From the NCBI GenBank assembly GCA_951213105.1, contig OX578152.1, forward strand, positions 73,235,180-73,299,179: a stretch of 64,000 bases of DNA, given 5' to 3'. Of this stretch, positions 47,305 through 57,545 are shown one piece after another. This DNA comes from Amaurobius ferox (lineage: Eukaryota > Arthropoda > Arachnida > Araneae > Amaurobiidae). The notes under the pieces are model-generated. The model was not told where the DNA came from. It was given only the letters and a program-made list of their open reading frames with translations, and did not search any database. Made by a program: the position numbers and the translations under genes. The stretch's first letter is position 1. Each line of letters begins with the position of its first letter.

Positions 47305-48981
47305 AACACTTTGCAACAAAGTTGAAAAGTGTTTATGACTTTGTTCATTCTGTCTGTCTGTCTGTCCGTTAGCACGATAACTGCCTTAAAAATGACTTTA
47401 TCAAAATGAAATTTTAGTATGTTTTTCAGACGGTCTGTGGGACCTATGGGAATATAAATGAATAATATCATCCAATTAGTTTTGGATTGAACCCGGGTTG
47501 AAAAAATGAAATACATGGAACTCTATGGGACCTAATTTTTCAAACATTTTTTAAGCGAATTTAAAATTCACAGATTGCTTCCAAAGTTTTAGGAAATATT
47601 CAAATTATCCCATAAAATATATAGAAAAAATTTCAGTAAAATATGTTATGTAGTTTTTTAAATAAAAATTATTTAATATAAGGAGAAAAACAAATTCAGT
47701 TAAATTCTGACTTTTGCTATATCCCCCAGAAAGAAAAAAAGGATATATTATATAATAAATATATTTCCAAGAGTTTCATTGTTTTATATATTAGAGAGGT
47801 TTCACATTTCTAAATAAATATGATAGATAACAATTTTTCAAATTTTTAAATAAAATAAATTATTATAGTATTGTGATGAATGAAACGTTTGGTAACATGT
47901 TTATGAGTGAAATGCTGCTTTTTTATAGAGGCGATTTATGTTTTGATGACAACATTTGAATAAAGTTCATTTGTTTACGATGAAGCTTTCAAATATAATA
48001 AATTATTGTAGTATTATGATGATTTTAAAAATATTATCGAGGAATGCATCGCATTTTAGAGATGTTTAAATCAGGCAATTTATCAAATGTTTAAACCAGG
48101 CAATTTATCAGATGACTTTATCAAACTGAAATTTTAGTAGATTGTTGAGACGATCTGTGGGACATGTGGGAATGTAAAAGAATAATATCACCCAATTAAT
48201 TTAAGATTTAAACCGGGCTGAATAAATGAAATACATTTAACCATATGGGACCTAATTTTTTAAACATTTTTTAAGCGGAGTTAAAATTCACAAATTGCTT
48301 CGAGAATTTTAGGAAATATTCAAATTATCACGTAAAATGTGCAAAAAAATTTCAACAAAATATGTTATGTGGTTTATAAATAAAAATTTAAATAATAATC
48401 AGATCTATATTATCTGAAGAGATCACGTGCCTCGTTGTAAATTAAAATATGGCATCCATTTTTTTCGCTTAGTGAAAATCGGGATTTTTAAGGAACGCTT
48501 ATATTTACATTTAGTGTTGCATCCGTCCTAAATCCGCTTTTTTATTTCATATTATCTGTATGTAAATTCTGTACCTTCGTAAATACAATATTTCTTTTTA
48601 AATGATCAATATGATTATTTCTATAAAGAAGCCTAATTTTACTTATGCAGAATGTAAACAAATCAAGCTGTAAGATGAGTTGTATAAAAATTGTTGAATT
48701 TTTTAACGCAAAATTATTTAGCTCTGGTATATAAGTGATATGAATGAAATATTCATTGAGTCGGTCGGCCTGGGTTTTCGACAGAGAAGCAGACGATTTT
48801 ATAGCATTGACTTTTTCGATGAAGTTTTAAGTTTCCAAGTAAAATAAATTACTGTAGTAATGTGATAATTTAAAAAGTATCACCGCTGAATATATTGCAT
48901 TTTAGAGATGTTTAGATAAAATGCATTTCAGTTGGAAAGTGTTTTATAATCAATGCTTTATGCATGATTAATCTTTCTTGT
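47305..48981 (+). mobile_element. Composite of two family C copies (C5a and C5b)
   Basis: C5a starts with the palindrome AACACTTTGCAACAAAGTTG, then (CTGT)n, core CACGATAACTGCC at 47373 and CGGTCTGTGGGACCTATG. At about 48060-48110 a short GGCAATTTATCA direct repeat leads into C5b, which lacks the palindrome but repeats the interior from GACTTTATCAAACTGAAATT onwards and has the intact distal end CAGTTGGAAAGTGTTTTATA to CTTGT at 48981. Confidence 0.78.
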
Positions 48982-49911
48982 CTTTCATTTTTCTTACTTT
49001 CACTAAAATTATCTCCGAAAATATAAAGGAGAGTTATAAATAATAAGGGGCAAAAATATGCATTAAAAATTTATTTTTTTAAATCTATATTTACTTTTAA
49101 GAAAAGCTTTTAAAAATGTCGAATGTTTTGTCATGTTGAAGAAGATTGAAAATTTACCGTTTTCGTGATTTTAATGGTTATATCTCAAAACCTAAAAGAT
49201 CTAGATATGAACAATAAGCAAGAGTTTGTAGCTCTTTAAATGCCCTACAAGTGTACATAATTGGATTTTGGAACGAGCTCTTAATTTTTGAAATATAGTG
49301 ATTATAATTGGGATATTTTAGCATTTTAACCTGGCTTTTGCAGTGAGTGGAAAAGATGTAATATTGAACATATCACAACTGTTGCAGCTCAATCTGTTTA
49401 CATACTTCTTGGCGAAATACTGCAGCATAAGCACGAGATACTTTTTAAAAAATTGAAAGGCGAACTTAGGGATTCTAAAGATGTTTTATGATTGGTAAAA
49501 TCTGAACAAAATAGATGGAAGTATTCAAGTACGTATTTATGTACCATCAGGGAAGTTTATAGATTGACTTCACTGTAAGATCTCGTTAGATGTATTGTAT
49601 AAGTTTAATGTATATACCGCCAAGCAAGTTAGTAATATAATTGGATATTTTGACTTAAAGTCTATTATCGGAGTTTCCAGATGAAATCGGGGTGAAAACT
49701 GAAAGCTGGCTATAAATAGTTGGACAGTAGCGATTTAAAAGCCAGTAAACAAAATAATTGAGACTGAAAAAATTGAATTAACTTATTGATCTAGACTGAA
49801 GTTTTATTTTATAAATTCACGCAAAACCATTTCAGCTCCATCACACTGGAGCCACCACCGAATTTTTTCCTTGTATACACTATATTTGCCTCCTATACAT
49901 ACAGGGTGACA
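48982..49911. other. Unassigned AT-rich spacer
   Basis: No recognised gene or element. Confidence 0.45.
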
Positions 49912-50652
49912 AGGAAAGTCATTTATATGACCGATAACTTAAGAAGTATTAGAGTTATCATATATTTGTATGCAGGTGTACAAGAAACCCTTATGATCCC
50001 ACTCGATGAGATAATTTTAGGGGTGCTAACACCCCTCTTAGGGGGGGGGCTTGCTTTTAGTTTGAAACAGGAATAAATATCAATTACAATATAGTAAAGC
50101 GATGTATAATTATTACTAAGCATTTTTGTACCACAGAGAAAACTTGAAGATAACACCCTATTTATTTAAAAGGATATTTTTATTGTTCTGCATGTATGTA
50201 ACAGTGTAAACGTAGAGACATTGAAAACACGGAGATACATCTAAATGCAAGTGTGCAAGCAGAAATTGTTGATGAAGGTTAACATTTTGTATTTTGGGTA
50301 TAATAAAGTCAATTTTATTTTGCCGCATTGTTGAAATGCTCCATCTTTTTTTAGGGGGAGGAAACGGTAGGTTGTATACACTAGTTTTCAGTGTTCCTTT
50401 TCACTTTTTGCGGAAGATAAAAATGCTTAGTACGGATATTGCAACGCCCTACAATTTTGCAATTGACATTTCCCCCTATCTCTAACAAGAAGCGAGATAA
50501 CTTCCCCATACCCCATTAAAAATGGGGTCAATCATCTAAAATTGTCGCATCGTGCAGCGCCATTGGAATTTCTTATACAACTGTGAAAAATATGCAATAA
50601 ACATAAGACTTCTTGAGTTATTGACCATGGTCCGTGGCTTTCTTTAACACTG
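49912..50652. mobile_element. Non-autonomous TA-flanked element (mariner-like MITE)
   Basis: Left end CAGGGTGACAAGGAAAGTCA preceded by TA; right end complement CAGTGTTAAAGAAAGCCACG followed by TA (50653-50654). Similarity continues inward (GACCGATAACTTAAGAAGTA versus GGTCAATAACTCAAGAAGTC). The length of 741 bp and lack of any transposase indicate a non-autonomous Tc1/mariner-type element. Confidence 0.78.
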
Positions 50653-50810
50653 TATATGCAATTCATCCAACTGTCATGTAGGATATAAATACAGCTGCTC
50701 TGTTTCTCCAGTTGAAGGTATAAGCTCTGGGATTGAACTGAATTGAATATCTTGGAACTATTATTTTGTCTATGAGAAAGAGCGTCTGTCTATGGTCAAT
50801 TTCTTATGTA

Positions 50811-52572
50811 CAGCTACGGGAAAAAAAACGCCCACCCTCTGTAAACCGAGCATCGTTCGTCGTAGAAAAAATTGAATGATATCCTTCGATTAAGATTAAC
50901 ATCCTCTACAAATTAATGTGCTTAAAATCTGCATAAGGGGCCGTCTTCATTACTAAACGTGTACAAACTTTGAAATTTTCAATGGCAACACCCAAGTTTG
51001 ACAACATAGTTCGAATCTAGAGCAAAATTCACCCTGTGATACCAAATTTCAAGTCATTTGGGTGAAGCGTTTCTGAGTTGTGAGTATGTAAAGTTTTGAG
51101 CTCCTAATGTTAAATTAGTTTCCAAGACTTCCATTCATATAATCTGTAATTATTATTTGCTCACGCTGATTATTTGTATGACGTTACTACTGAACAATTC
51201 AAACGCATTTACGTGATTTTTATTTTTGTGGAAATAATTGTTTGCATGAAATATTAATTATGAAATCAATAATCGAAAAATATGAATACAAACCTGGACA
51301 TGTTTAGACAAAAATCGATTCACAAAGACTTTTTATATGTTTATGTAAAATTCCAGGTGTTTCCTCCCTCCAGTTCTTTCGAAATGTTTAAATATTCAGC
51401 ATCACGATGATTTTAGGGGTCGTATATTAGTTTTGAAAAAGACAAATTTGAAAAAGTTATATTAATTGCAAGTTAATCTTTATTTAAGAAACCGGGCATT
51501 TATTTTCACCCAGTTTTAATAAAAACTTTGCATAAACTGTGTTGTAGAGATACAACCTAATCAATGTCATTCTGCTATTGTATTGAAGGGTGAAAACTTG
51601 AATTGTTATAAATGGGATCTACTTATGTTACTGTCGATTAATAGTTCCGAAGCTACTGCGAGTTGAAATCGCCCACAAAATGTGATAATTTATAATGAAA
51701 AGTATTTATATAAAACAATAACAAATTATAAAATTTGTGATACTAAACACCAACAAGACTTCAAGCGGTGATTGATAATGACGGAGGTTGCACACCGTAT
51801 TGATACTTTAAAATTCGTCACCAAGTTCTAACGGAGTTGTTTTGTTGCGTGATCAACAGTTATTTGTTAGTCTCATAAATTGTTTTTGAAACAGCATTAT
51901 GAAATAACATTTGAAAATAAACATTTCATTTTTCTTTATTCCTTCTTTCTTTTATTGACCCTGGCACGAATGCCCCATTATTTTTTAGCAACGTACCCAG
52001 TACGGCTTTTACCCTTAATAATCGTGCCCTTCTTGAGGCTCACATAATCCTACCCATTACAGGCCCACTGCCTTAGTAACACACACACATACACAAGACA
52101 ACACCACACCCAGCCATGAAAATGCTCACGCTCTCATGCAGGACTCGAACCTGCGACCCTTTGGCTGTGGGGTAAGCCATAATGCTGAATGTTAAGAGGA
52201 TAGTTCAATAATTTACAACAATGCTGTGGTCAATCAACGAAACATCGACCTTCAAATTGAGCTTTTCAATATGGAGCTGATCCCCGAGAATTGCACATTC
52301 CGGAATATTGAATATCTTCGGATATAAAGATAGAAACGTCGTGAAAATTTGAGTTTGAACTAATTTGGAGGTCTAGAACTTGTGGGTGACGTCAAAATTG
52401 GGTGTTGCCATTGGAAATTTCAAAGTTTAGATATGAAGACGGCCCCTTATGCAAATTTTAAGCACATTAGTTTGTAAAGGATGTTATTCCAAATCGAATG
52501 GTATCATTCAATTTTCTCTACGATGACCGATGCTCGATTAATAGAGGGTGGGGCGTTTTTTTCCCGCGGCTG
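50811..52572. mobile_element. Foldback Tc1/mariner-like element with about 270-bp arms
   Basis: Ends are CAGCTACGGGAAAAAAAACG (left) and, in complement, CAGCCGCGGGAAAAAAACGC (right), each flanked by TA (50809-50810; 52573-52574). Inverted similarity extends to about 51085 and 52300 via ATCGTAGAGAAAATTGAATG-like, GGCCGTCTTCAT and TTTGAAATTT phrases. No transposase inside. The right half contains a tRNA-derived SINE. Confidence 0.85.
51953..52180 (-). mobile_element. tRNA-derived SINE (second family), 5' part eroded
   Basis: Minus strand carries a T-arm and B box (GCAGGTTCGAGTCCTGC, 52140-52156), then a GGGTGTGGTGTTGTCTTG segment, (TG)n, and AAGAAGGGCACGATTATTAAG to a GGGGCATTCGTGCCAGGGTC end. 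The A-box half of the tRNA is not recognisable. The body is unlike the (CAA)n-tailed family. Confidence 0.65.
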
Positions 52573-53041
52573 TACATCATAGCTGCCACAAATATTAATG
52601 CATTTTCACAAAACTTTACAGCCGGCTTTGTTATAAAAAAATCTAGACCGAGATAGAATTTTTGAAATTCGAGCGAAAACTTCCAAATTTTGCATTTCCT
52701 TAACATGGCAGCATAGAACGAAATTCGACATAATAATGCATAAAAAAGGTTATTAATTACTCAATAATCACGAAATTTAACAGTTTCAACCATTGCAGTG
52801 AAAAATAGCCTCGATACAATTCATGTTCTAGGGACGTCATTAGCCCCCTCGGGGGATGGGGTACATTATCAAACTTGCTATCAATCAAAAGGTTTTTCCA
52901 GACCTTTAAAATAAAGGGCTACACGTTATAATGTTGATCAATTTGATCAACAAAACAGAATTTTCACATTTTGTTTATACAGAATTCTCCCATTTTCACA
53001 GAATGTCTATACATAGAGAATATTATATGTGTATGTTTATA
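52573..53041. other. Unassigned AT-rich spacer
   Basis: Nothing recognised. Confidence 0.45.
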
Positions 53042-53436
53042 CCGGGTGATTCAAAAGTTCGGAGCAAAAGTAAAACGCGATAAGAAATATATATGGGTCG
53101 GAGAGACATGCGGTTTGCAGATTAATACTCACAGTGGTAGGGGATTTTGTATGGCATGAAAAAAATAGTTAAACACTAGGGGCGCTGCTGCAAAGAAAAC
53201 AACGAAAGGTAATAATTGTGAAATGAGATATTTTATTTCAGCACGATTTACGTGCTCCATGTGGCCACCACCACATTCCGGTACTGAGTGCAGTCGCGGT
53301 ATTACGTCTAATAATGCGTAATACCAACGTAATACTATATCAGGCGTACACTTGCAGCTGTAAATCATGCTGAAATAAAATATCTCATCTTACAATTATT
53401 ACCTTTCGTTGTTTTCTTTGCAGCAGCTCCCCTAGT

Positions 53437-53825
53437 TGGTGTTGTTGTTGAGACCCAGACCGTCCGACCTACCAGAAAGGTGTAAGGTAACCGTTTGGAC
53501 GGCCGGGAAGTGCCACCCAATTTAGACCGGAACCCAGTAGGGGAGGCATCCACAGGGACCGTACCCTCCTTTCCCTACCACCAACCTCTTGGAAGGACTT
53601 ACGGACCCACATGATTAACGTGATCTTACTCGCATGAACACGGCGACAGTTGTGGCAGCGTGCAAATCCAGCGCGCAAACCACCGGGCTACCGTGCCCGA
53701 AATGTGCCAATAGCACGCGGTGTTCCCAGGTGGTCACCCACCCAAGTACTAACAGCGCCCGATGCTGCTTGACTTCGGTGATCTAACGAGAACCGGTGTT
53801 TCCAGCAAGGTAAGGCTGTTGGCAA
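53437..53825 (-). mobile_element. Full-length 5S-headed composite SINE, 13-bp target duplication
   Basis: Minus strand: near-complete 5S rRNA-derived head (53823-53706), tRNA relic (GGTAGCCCGGTGGTTTGCGC), shared body and CAACAACAAC tail. Flanked by CAGCTCCCCTAGT at 53424-53436 and 53826-53838. Inserted in the right arm of the palindromic element; the left arm holds the unoccupied equivalent (complement CAGCGCCCCTAGT near 53185). Confidence 0.94.
53706..53823 (-). repeat. 5S rRNA-derived SINE head, near full length (118 nt)
   Basis: Starts GCCAACAGCC, contains CACCGGTTCTCG, ATCACCGAAGTCAAGCAGCA, GTTAGTACTTGGGTGGGTGA and CCACCTGGGAACACCGCGTG, i.e. 5S rRNA with few changes and the internal control region intact. 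The length is close to the usual 119-120 nt. It is fused to SINE sequence and inside target duplications, so it is not a host 5S gene. Confidence 0.92.
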
Positions 53826-53986
53826 CAGCTCCCCTAGTGTCAAGATTTTGAACTATTTTTTTTCATGGCATACAAAATCCCCCCCCCCCCCACTGTGAAT
53901 ATTAATCAACAACCCGCATGTTTCTCCGACCCATAGATATGTTTATAGCGTTTTACTTTTGATCCGAAATTTTGAATCACCCGGTA

Positions 53987-54845
53987 TATAGAAAATGCAA
54001 TTATGTACAAAAACAGATTGTCCATTATATTATGTAAGGGAGGTGAGTGGCCGCCGACATATTATCACCGACCGGGGAATAAAAATATTTAACACAAAAA
54101 TAATTTTTTTCACCACATAGCATTAACAAACTAGCCCGACGTCATGACTAGCCGGAGTTCGCATTGACGTGCACCGACCCAATGCTTAGGAGCCTTAAGA
54201 GTATAGTTCTTGTCATCGAAGTAGCTAACTTCGATGTGTCACGTTAACCTTAGTCCGATGTGGAACTTAACCGTCAGTTATACTACAGAGAGCATAACTG
54301 CTGGCAAGGGCCACGTACTTAACACGTTTACATCAAACGCTACAAGAGCATGATACATCGCACTAAATACTCCCTCGCGGCACCATTCCTTGCTTAACAT
54401 CGTGTACCAGAAAGCTCAACCTAACATCGATTCGGCAACGAACTCAAGGTAGAAAAAGCTATCTGCTTATATATAACATTTTTCCTCTATTTAAAAGTAT
54501 TTCTGGTAGTGAAATTATTTAACATTTGAAATTGTTAAATTTTAACTTTCTGTGCATGTTTATGGGTAAGCAATGTGTATGTACACCTTCAACAATGGCA
54601 TTGTTACAAAACACAATATATGCAGTTTAAACCGCGTAAAAGTGCATGTTGTGTACTTCAAATTCTCTTACAGGTTACATGAGTTTTATATATTATATAT
54701 TCAAAATTGGGAAAGGATATTCTTATTTGGCTATATTGTTTTTCAAAGTAAATAAGGATGTTTTCTTATTAAATATTTACTTTTTATTATCGCCAGCATA
54801 TATAGTCAGCACGGGCAGTCATGTACGCACATATATACTCACAGA
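53987..54845. other. Unassigned stretch, GC-richer at 54040-54440
   Basis: The 54040-54440 part is richer in G+C than its surroundings and contains a perfect hairpin, CATCGAAGT-AGCTA-ACTTCGATG (54213-54235). I could not identify a coding frame or a transposon class; a low-copy relic or a solo LTR are possibilities without support. Confidence 0.4.
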
Positions 54846-55079
54846 ATTTGTACGCTGCCACAACTGCCGCCGTGTTCATGCGGAGTACGATCACGTTAAA
54901 CATGTGGGTCCGTAAGTCCTTCCAAGAGGTTGGTGGTAAGGGAAGTAGGGTACAGTCCCTGTGGATGCCCCCCCCCTCACTGGGTTCCGGTCTAAATTGG
55001 GTGGCACTTCCCAGCCGTCCAAATAGTTATCTTACACCTTTCTGGTAGGTCGGACGGTCTGGGTCTCAACAACAACAAC
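54846..55079 (+). mobile_element. 5'-truncated composite SINE
   Basis: Begins TTTGTACGCTGCCACAACTG (inside the tRNA relic) and runs through the shared body to GGTCTGGGTCTC and a CAACAACAACAACA tail. The head is missing, and no convincing target duplication could be seen. Confidence 0.88.
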
Positions 55080-55171
55080 ATATATTAACACGTATACTCA
55101 GTCACTGTTAGCGTGGATGAAAGGAGTGTATCTAGTGAGAATTAGGAGTAGGTGAGTAAGGGCTCTATATA

Positions 55172-55874
55172 CAGAGTGATTAAAAAAACATGGATCAAAC
55201 TTTATAAGGTGGTAGTACACATCAAACCAAGCATTTTTCGTCTGAGTTTACCAGGTCGGAAATGAAACGTAAAGGCATCACAGGACACTTACTCGTTGGG
55301 AAGTGGCCGCTCTGCAATGTTAAAAGCGTCATTCTGGTTGTTATTTTTTTTTTGATTGAAGAAGGAAACCACGTATGCAAATTTCATCTGAGATAAAAGA
55401 AAAGCCCCTGTGCAAATTTTAGTAACACCGAATGCACGGCCTTATCAGTTTGCAACATTTATTCGCAGCTCCAACTTTTGAAACGATGGCGGAATTTACA
55501 AATAGAGAAAAAGCCGCTATGCATTTCATCTATGAATCTAATTGGAATGACAGAGAGGCATTTCGACTGTAAGGCGGACGTTTCCCCCCATAGGTGGTTG
55601 CCCAATCGAAATGATCTGGAAGTTAATTTTCAGGGTCGATGGATTGGGTGAAGTAGTTGGTCTCATAGTTTAGCCCACGATCGCCACAATCGCTTAATCT
55701 ATCGTGTTTTGACTTCTTTTTGTGGGAATATCCCAAGAGTCTCGTCTATGACACTCCCCTTGAATCCGAAGAGGAACTCGTTGACACGTTCCCTGTAAAC
55801 TATAAGGAGGAACGCTTAACTTGATGTGTGCCACCAGCTCGTAAAGTTTGGTCCATCTTTTTTTAATCTCCCTG
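55172..55874 (+). mobile_element. Mariner-like element, internally deleted
   Basis: Terminal repeats CAGAGTGATTAAAAAAACAT (left) and complement CAGGGAGATTAAAAAAAGAT (right), continuing GGATCAAACTTTA/GGACCAAACTTTA. TA flanks at 55170-55171 and 55875-55876. It holds a mariner-type transposase pseudogene in the same orientation. Confidence 0.87.
55486..55824 (+). pseudogene. Mariner-type transposase pseudogene, centre deleted
   Basis: The N-terminus MAEFTNREKAAMHFIYESN is typical of the DUF4817-like helix-turn-helix region of arthropod mariner proteins. It is followed by a stop at about 55570. Then only the C-terminal catalytic end remains, in another frame: SPRSPQSLNLSCFDFFLWEY, with the third acidic position (D of FDFFLW), then PKSLVYDTPLESEEELVDTF to a stop at 55824. 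The region holding the first two catalytic residues is deleted. The cut-and-paste function is lost. Confidence 0.8.
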
Positions 55875-55939
55875 TATAATGTATCACTTCTTGGGTGATT
55901 TATTTCTTTGTCTAAATATCTTTCACATTGCTTATACTC

Positions 55940-56290
55940 GGGGGCGGTAGCCCAGTGGTTAGCGCGCTGGAATTGCACTCGGTAGGCCCAGGTTCGATTC
56001 AAGCCACTGCCAAAACTGCCGCGGAGTACGATCACGTTAAACATGTGGGTCCGTAAGTCTTTCCGAGAGGTTGGTGGTAGGGGATGGAGGGTAAGGTCCC
56101 TGTGGATGCCTCCCCCCTGGGTTCCGGTCTAAATTGGGGGCACATCTCGGTCGTCTAAACAGTTACCTTACACCTTTCTGGTATTTTCCCGGCCGTCCAA
56201 TTAGATACTCAAGTCCTCAGGATGAGTCGGACGGTCTAGGTCTTCTACACCTTTCTGGTAGGTCGGAAGGTCTGGGTCTCAACAACAACG
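55940..56290 (+). mobile_element. Full-length tRNA-headed composite SINE, 15-bp target duplication
   Basis: Head GGGGGCGGTAGCCCAGTGG carries an A box (TAGCCCAGTGG), and 35-40 nt later a B box (GGTTCGATTC). The body and CAACAACAAC tail are those of the 5S-headed copies. Perfect direct repeats ACATTGCTTATACTC lie at 55925-55939 and 56291-56305. Near the tail a segment around CACCTTTCTGGTA is duplicated. No 5S sequence is present in this copy. Confidence 0.94.
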
Positions 56291-56523
56291 ACATTGCTTA
56301 TACTCTTGTCATAAACCACTGCTCAACATGATTAACTATTTCAGTTAATAAAGCATTGTTTTTCTATATTAAAATAATGACAAACATGTAGTAATATACG
56401 TTTCTCCTGCAATACAGTTTATTATACGACACTGCAAAAATTCACAAATTCAGTAACTAACAAGTAAAATAACTAATTCTTGTCCTCAACCTATAATATC
56501 CACATCAAATCATTATACTGAAT

Positions 56524-56757
56524 TTAAGGTTTGGAGGAGAAGGCCATTAGCGTCTTGAATGTATATTTTTTTAAGTTGGGAACTTGTTCATCGAAACAAA
56601 AGTTTGAGAGATCATTCACCACTTCGATATGCCGTACATTTGTCGCAGCTTCTTGGTAATTAGGATCAAGATACCACTTCTTGATGTGTTTTTCCATCAA
56701 GTCGACCTCGATGCTATAAAACAAGAACCAGGATTTAGGACCAATAAGCGATGTCAA
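56524..56757 (-). pseudogene. Possible fragment of a multicopy arthropod protein family
   Basis: A 77-codon frame contains LIGPKSWFLF near its start and RHIEVVNDLSNF near residue 43. I recall this pair of motifs (a PRSW/PKSW-LLF segment and a VVND segment about 30-40 residues later) from C-terminal parts of uncharacterised multicopy proteins in arthropod genomes, but cannot name a domain. It has no clear upstream exon; 56758-57200 has stops in all frames I read. Confidence 0.35.
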
Positions 56758-57545
56758 TTTTTTAATATGGTTCAGAATAGGAAATGTTGGTTTGTCCCTC
56801 TAGAACTCTTTTGGTTTCGGTATTCGAAGCAATGTCCAAGCAATATACTGCCGTACCGAAGCAGAAACTCTATTGGAAAATAGGAAGAATATTGTACATT
56901 CTTCGGTTAAATACCAAAAGGGCCTTTATATGGCTTTTATTGCAGTCGGAACTTGAGGATCGATAATTTTTGTGGTATTTGTGCACGTCATGCCACAGTT
57001 TGAGATCATTGTCGCCAGCATCGGCCTCAATGGATAAAGAGAGCCATATTCAACATAAAATATAACTTTATATTTATACTATAGTGGTTCTAGAGTATCG
57101 ATTATAGCATATCCTGCTTGAGTACTGAAAACCAACATCTTTGCTGGATACAAAATGGACGGCATTCATCGAGCCCTGGTCCAGGTTTTAGCCTCATTCA
57201 GGTGTTTCTATGACGTAACAATTTATTTATATTTGGAGTGGAAAGTATTCTATTTATTTACTGTATTGTATTTTCCATTGTGAGTGTCAATGTCCTGATG
57301 GCCGTGATTCGTAGGGTCTTAAAATCTCTTTTTGTATATATACTGATAGTTTTCCAAATACAGTCCCTGAATTGAATGCAATTAGTATTTTCAGGACTTG
57401 CTGTTGCACTAAATAATAGTCTCTTGTGAACTGAATACACTATTCTTTCAAAAATATGATGCTAAGTTAGCGTAAACAACTTTTTTGCCGAGTAATTTTT
57501 CAAGCTGTACAAATACTCTGATTTTCTAAGCTGAGTTTGAAGCTG
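56758..57545. other. Unassigned stretch
   Basis: No clear gene or repeat; possibly decayed upstream sequence of the 56524-56757 fragment. Confidence 0.35.

Larger units (their letters stand above)
53042..53984. mobile_element. Near-palindromic TA-flanked element, CCGGGTGATTCAAAA ends
   Basis: Left end CCGGGTGATTCAAAAGTTCG and right end complement CCGGGTGATTCAAAATTTCG, both flanked by TA (53040-53041; 53985-53986). Arms run inward to about 53252 and 53360, leaving about 110 bp of centre. Without the nested SINE the element is about 540 bp. The centre and inner arm on the minus strand (53368-53129) read VPECGGGHMEHVN, which resembles the C-terminal tail of some mariner-type transposases, so the element may be an inverted duplication of a transposon end. 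Confidence 0.85.

Noticed and set aside
53706..53823. Functional 5S rRNA gene
   Set aside because: The 5S part is fused to a SINE body with a (CAA)n tail, and the whole is bounded by a target duplication. The sister copy at 24303 has an internal deletion.
55694..56044. 116-residue minus-strand protein
   Set aside because: It is the opposite strand of the mariner pseudogene and the tRNA-headed SINE.
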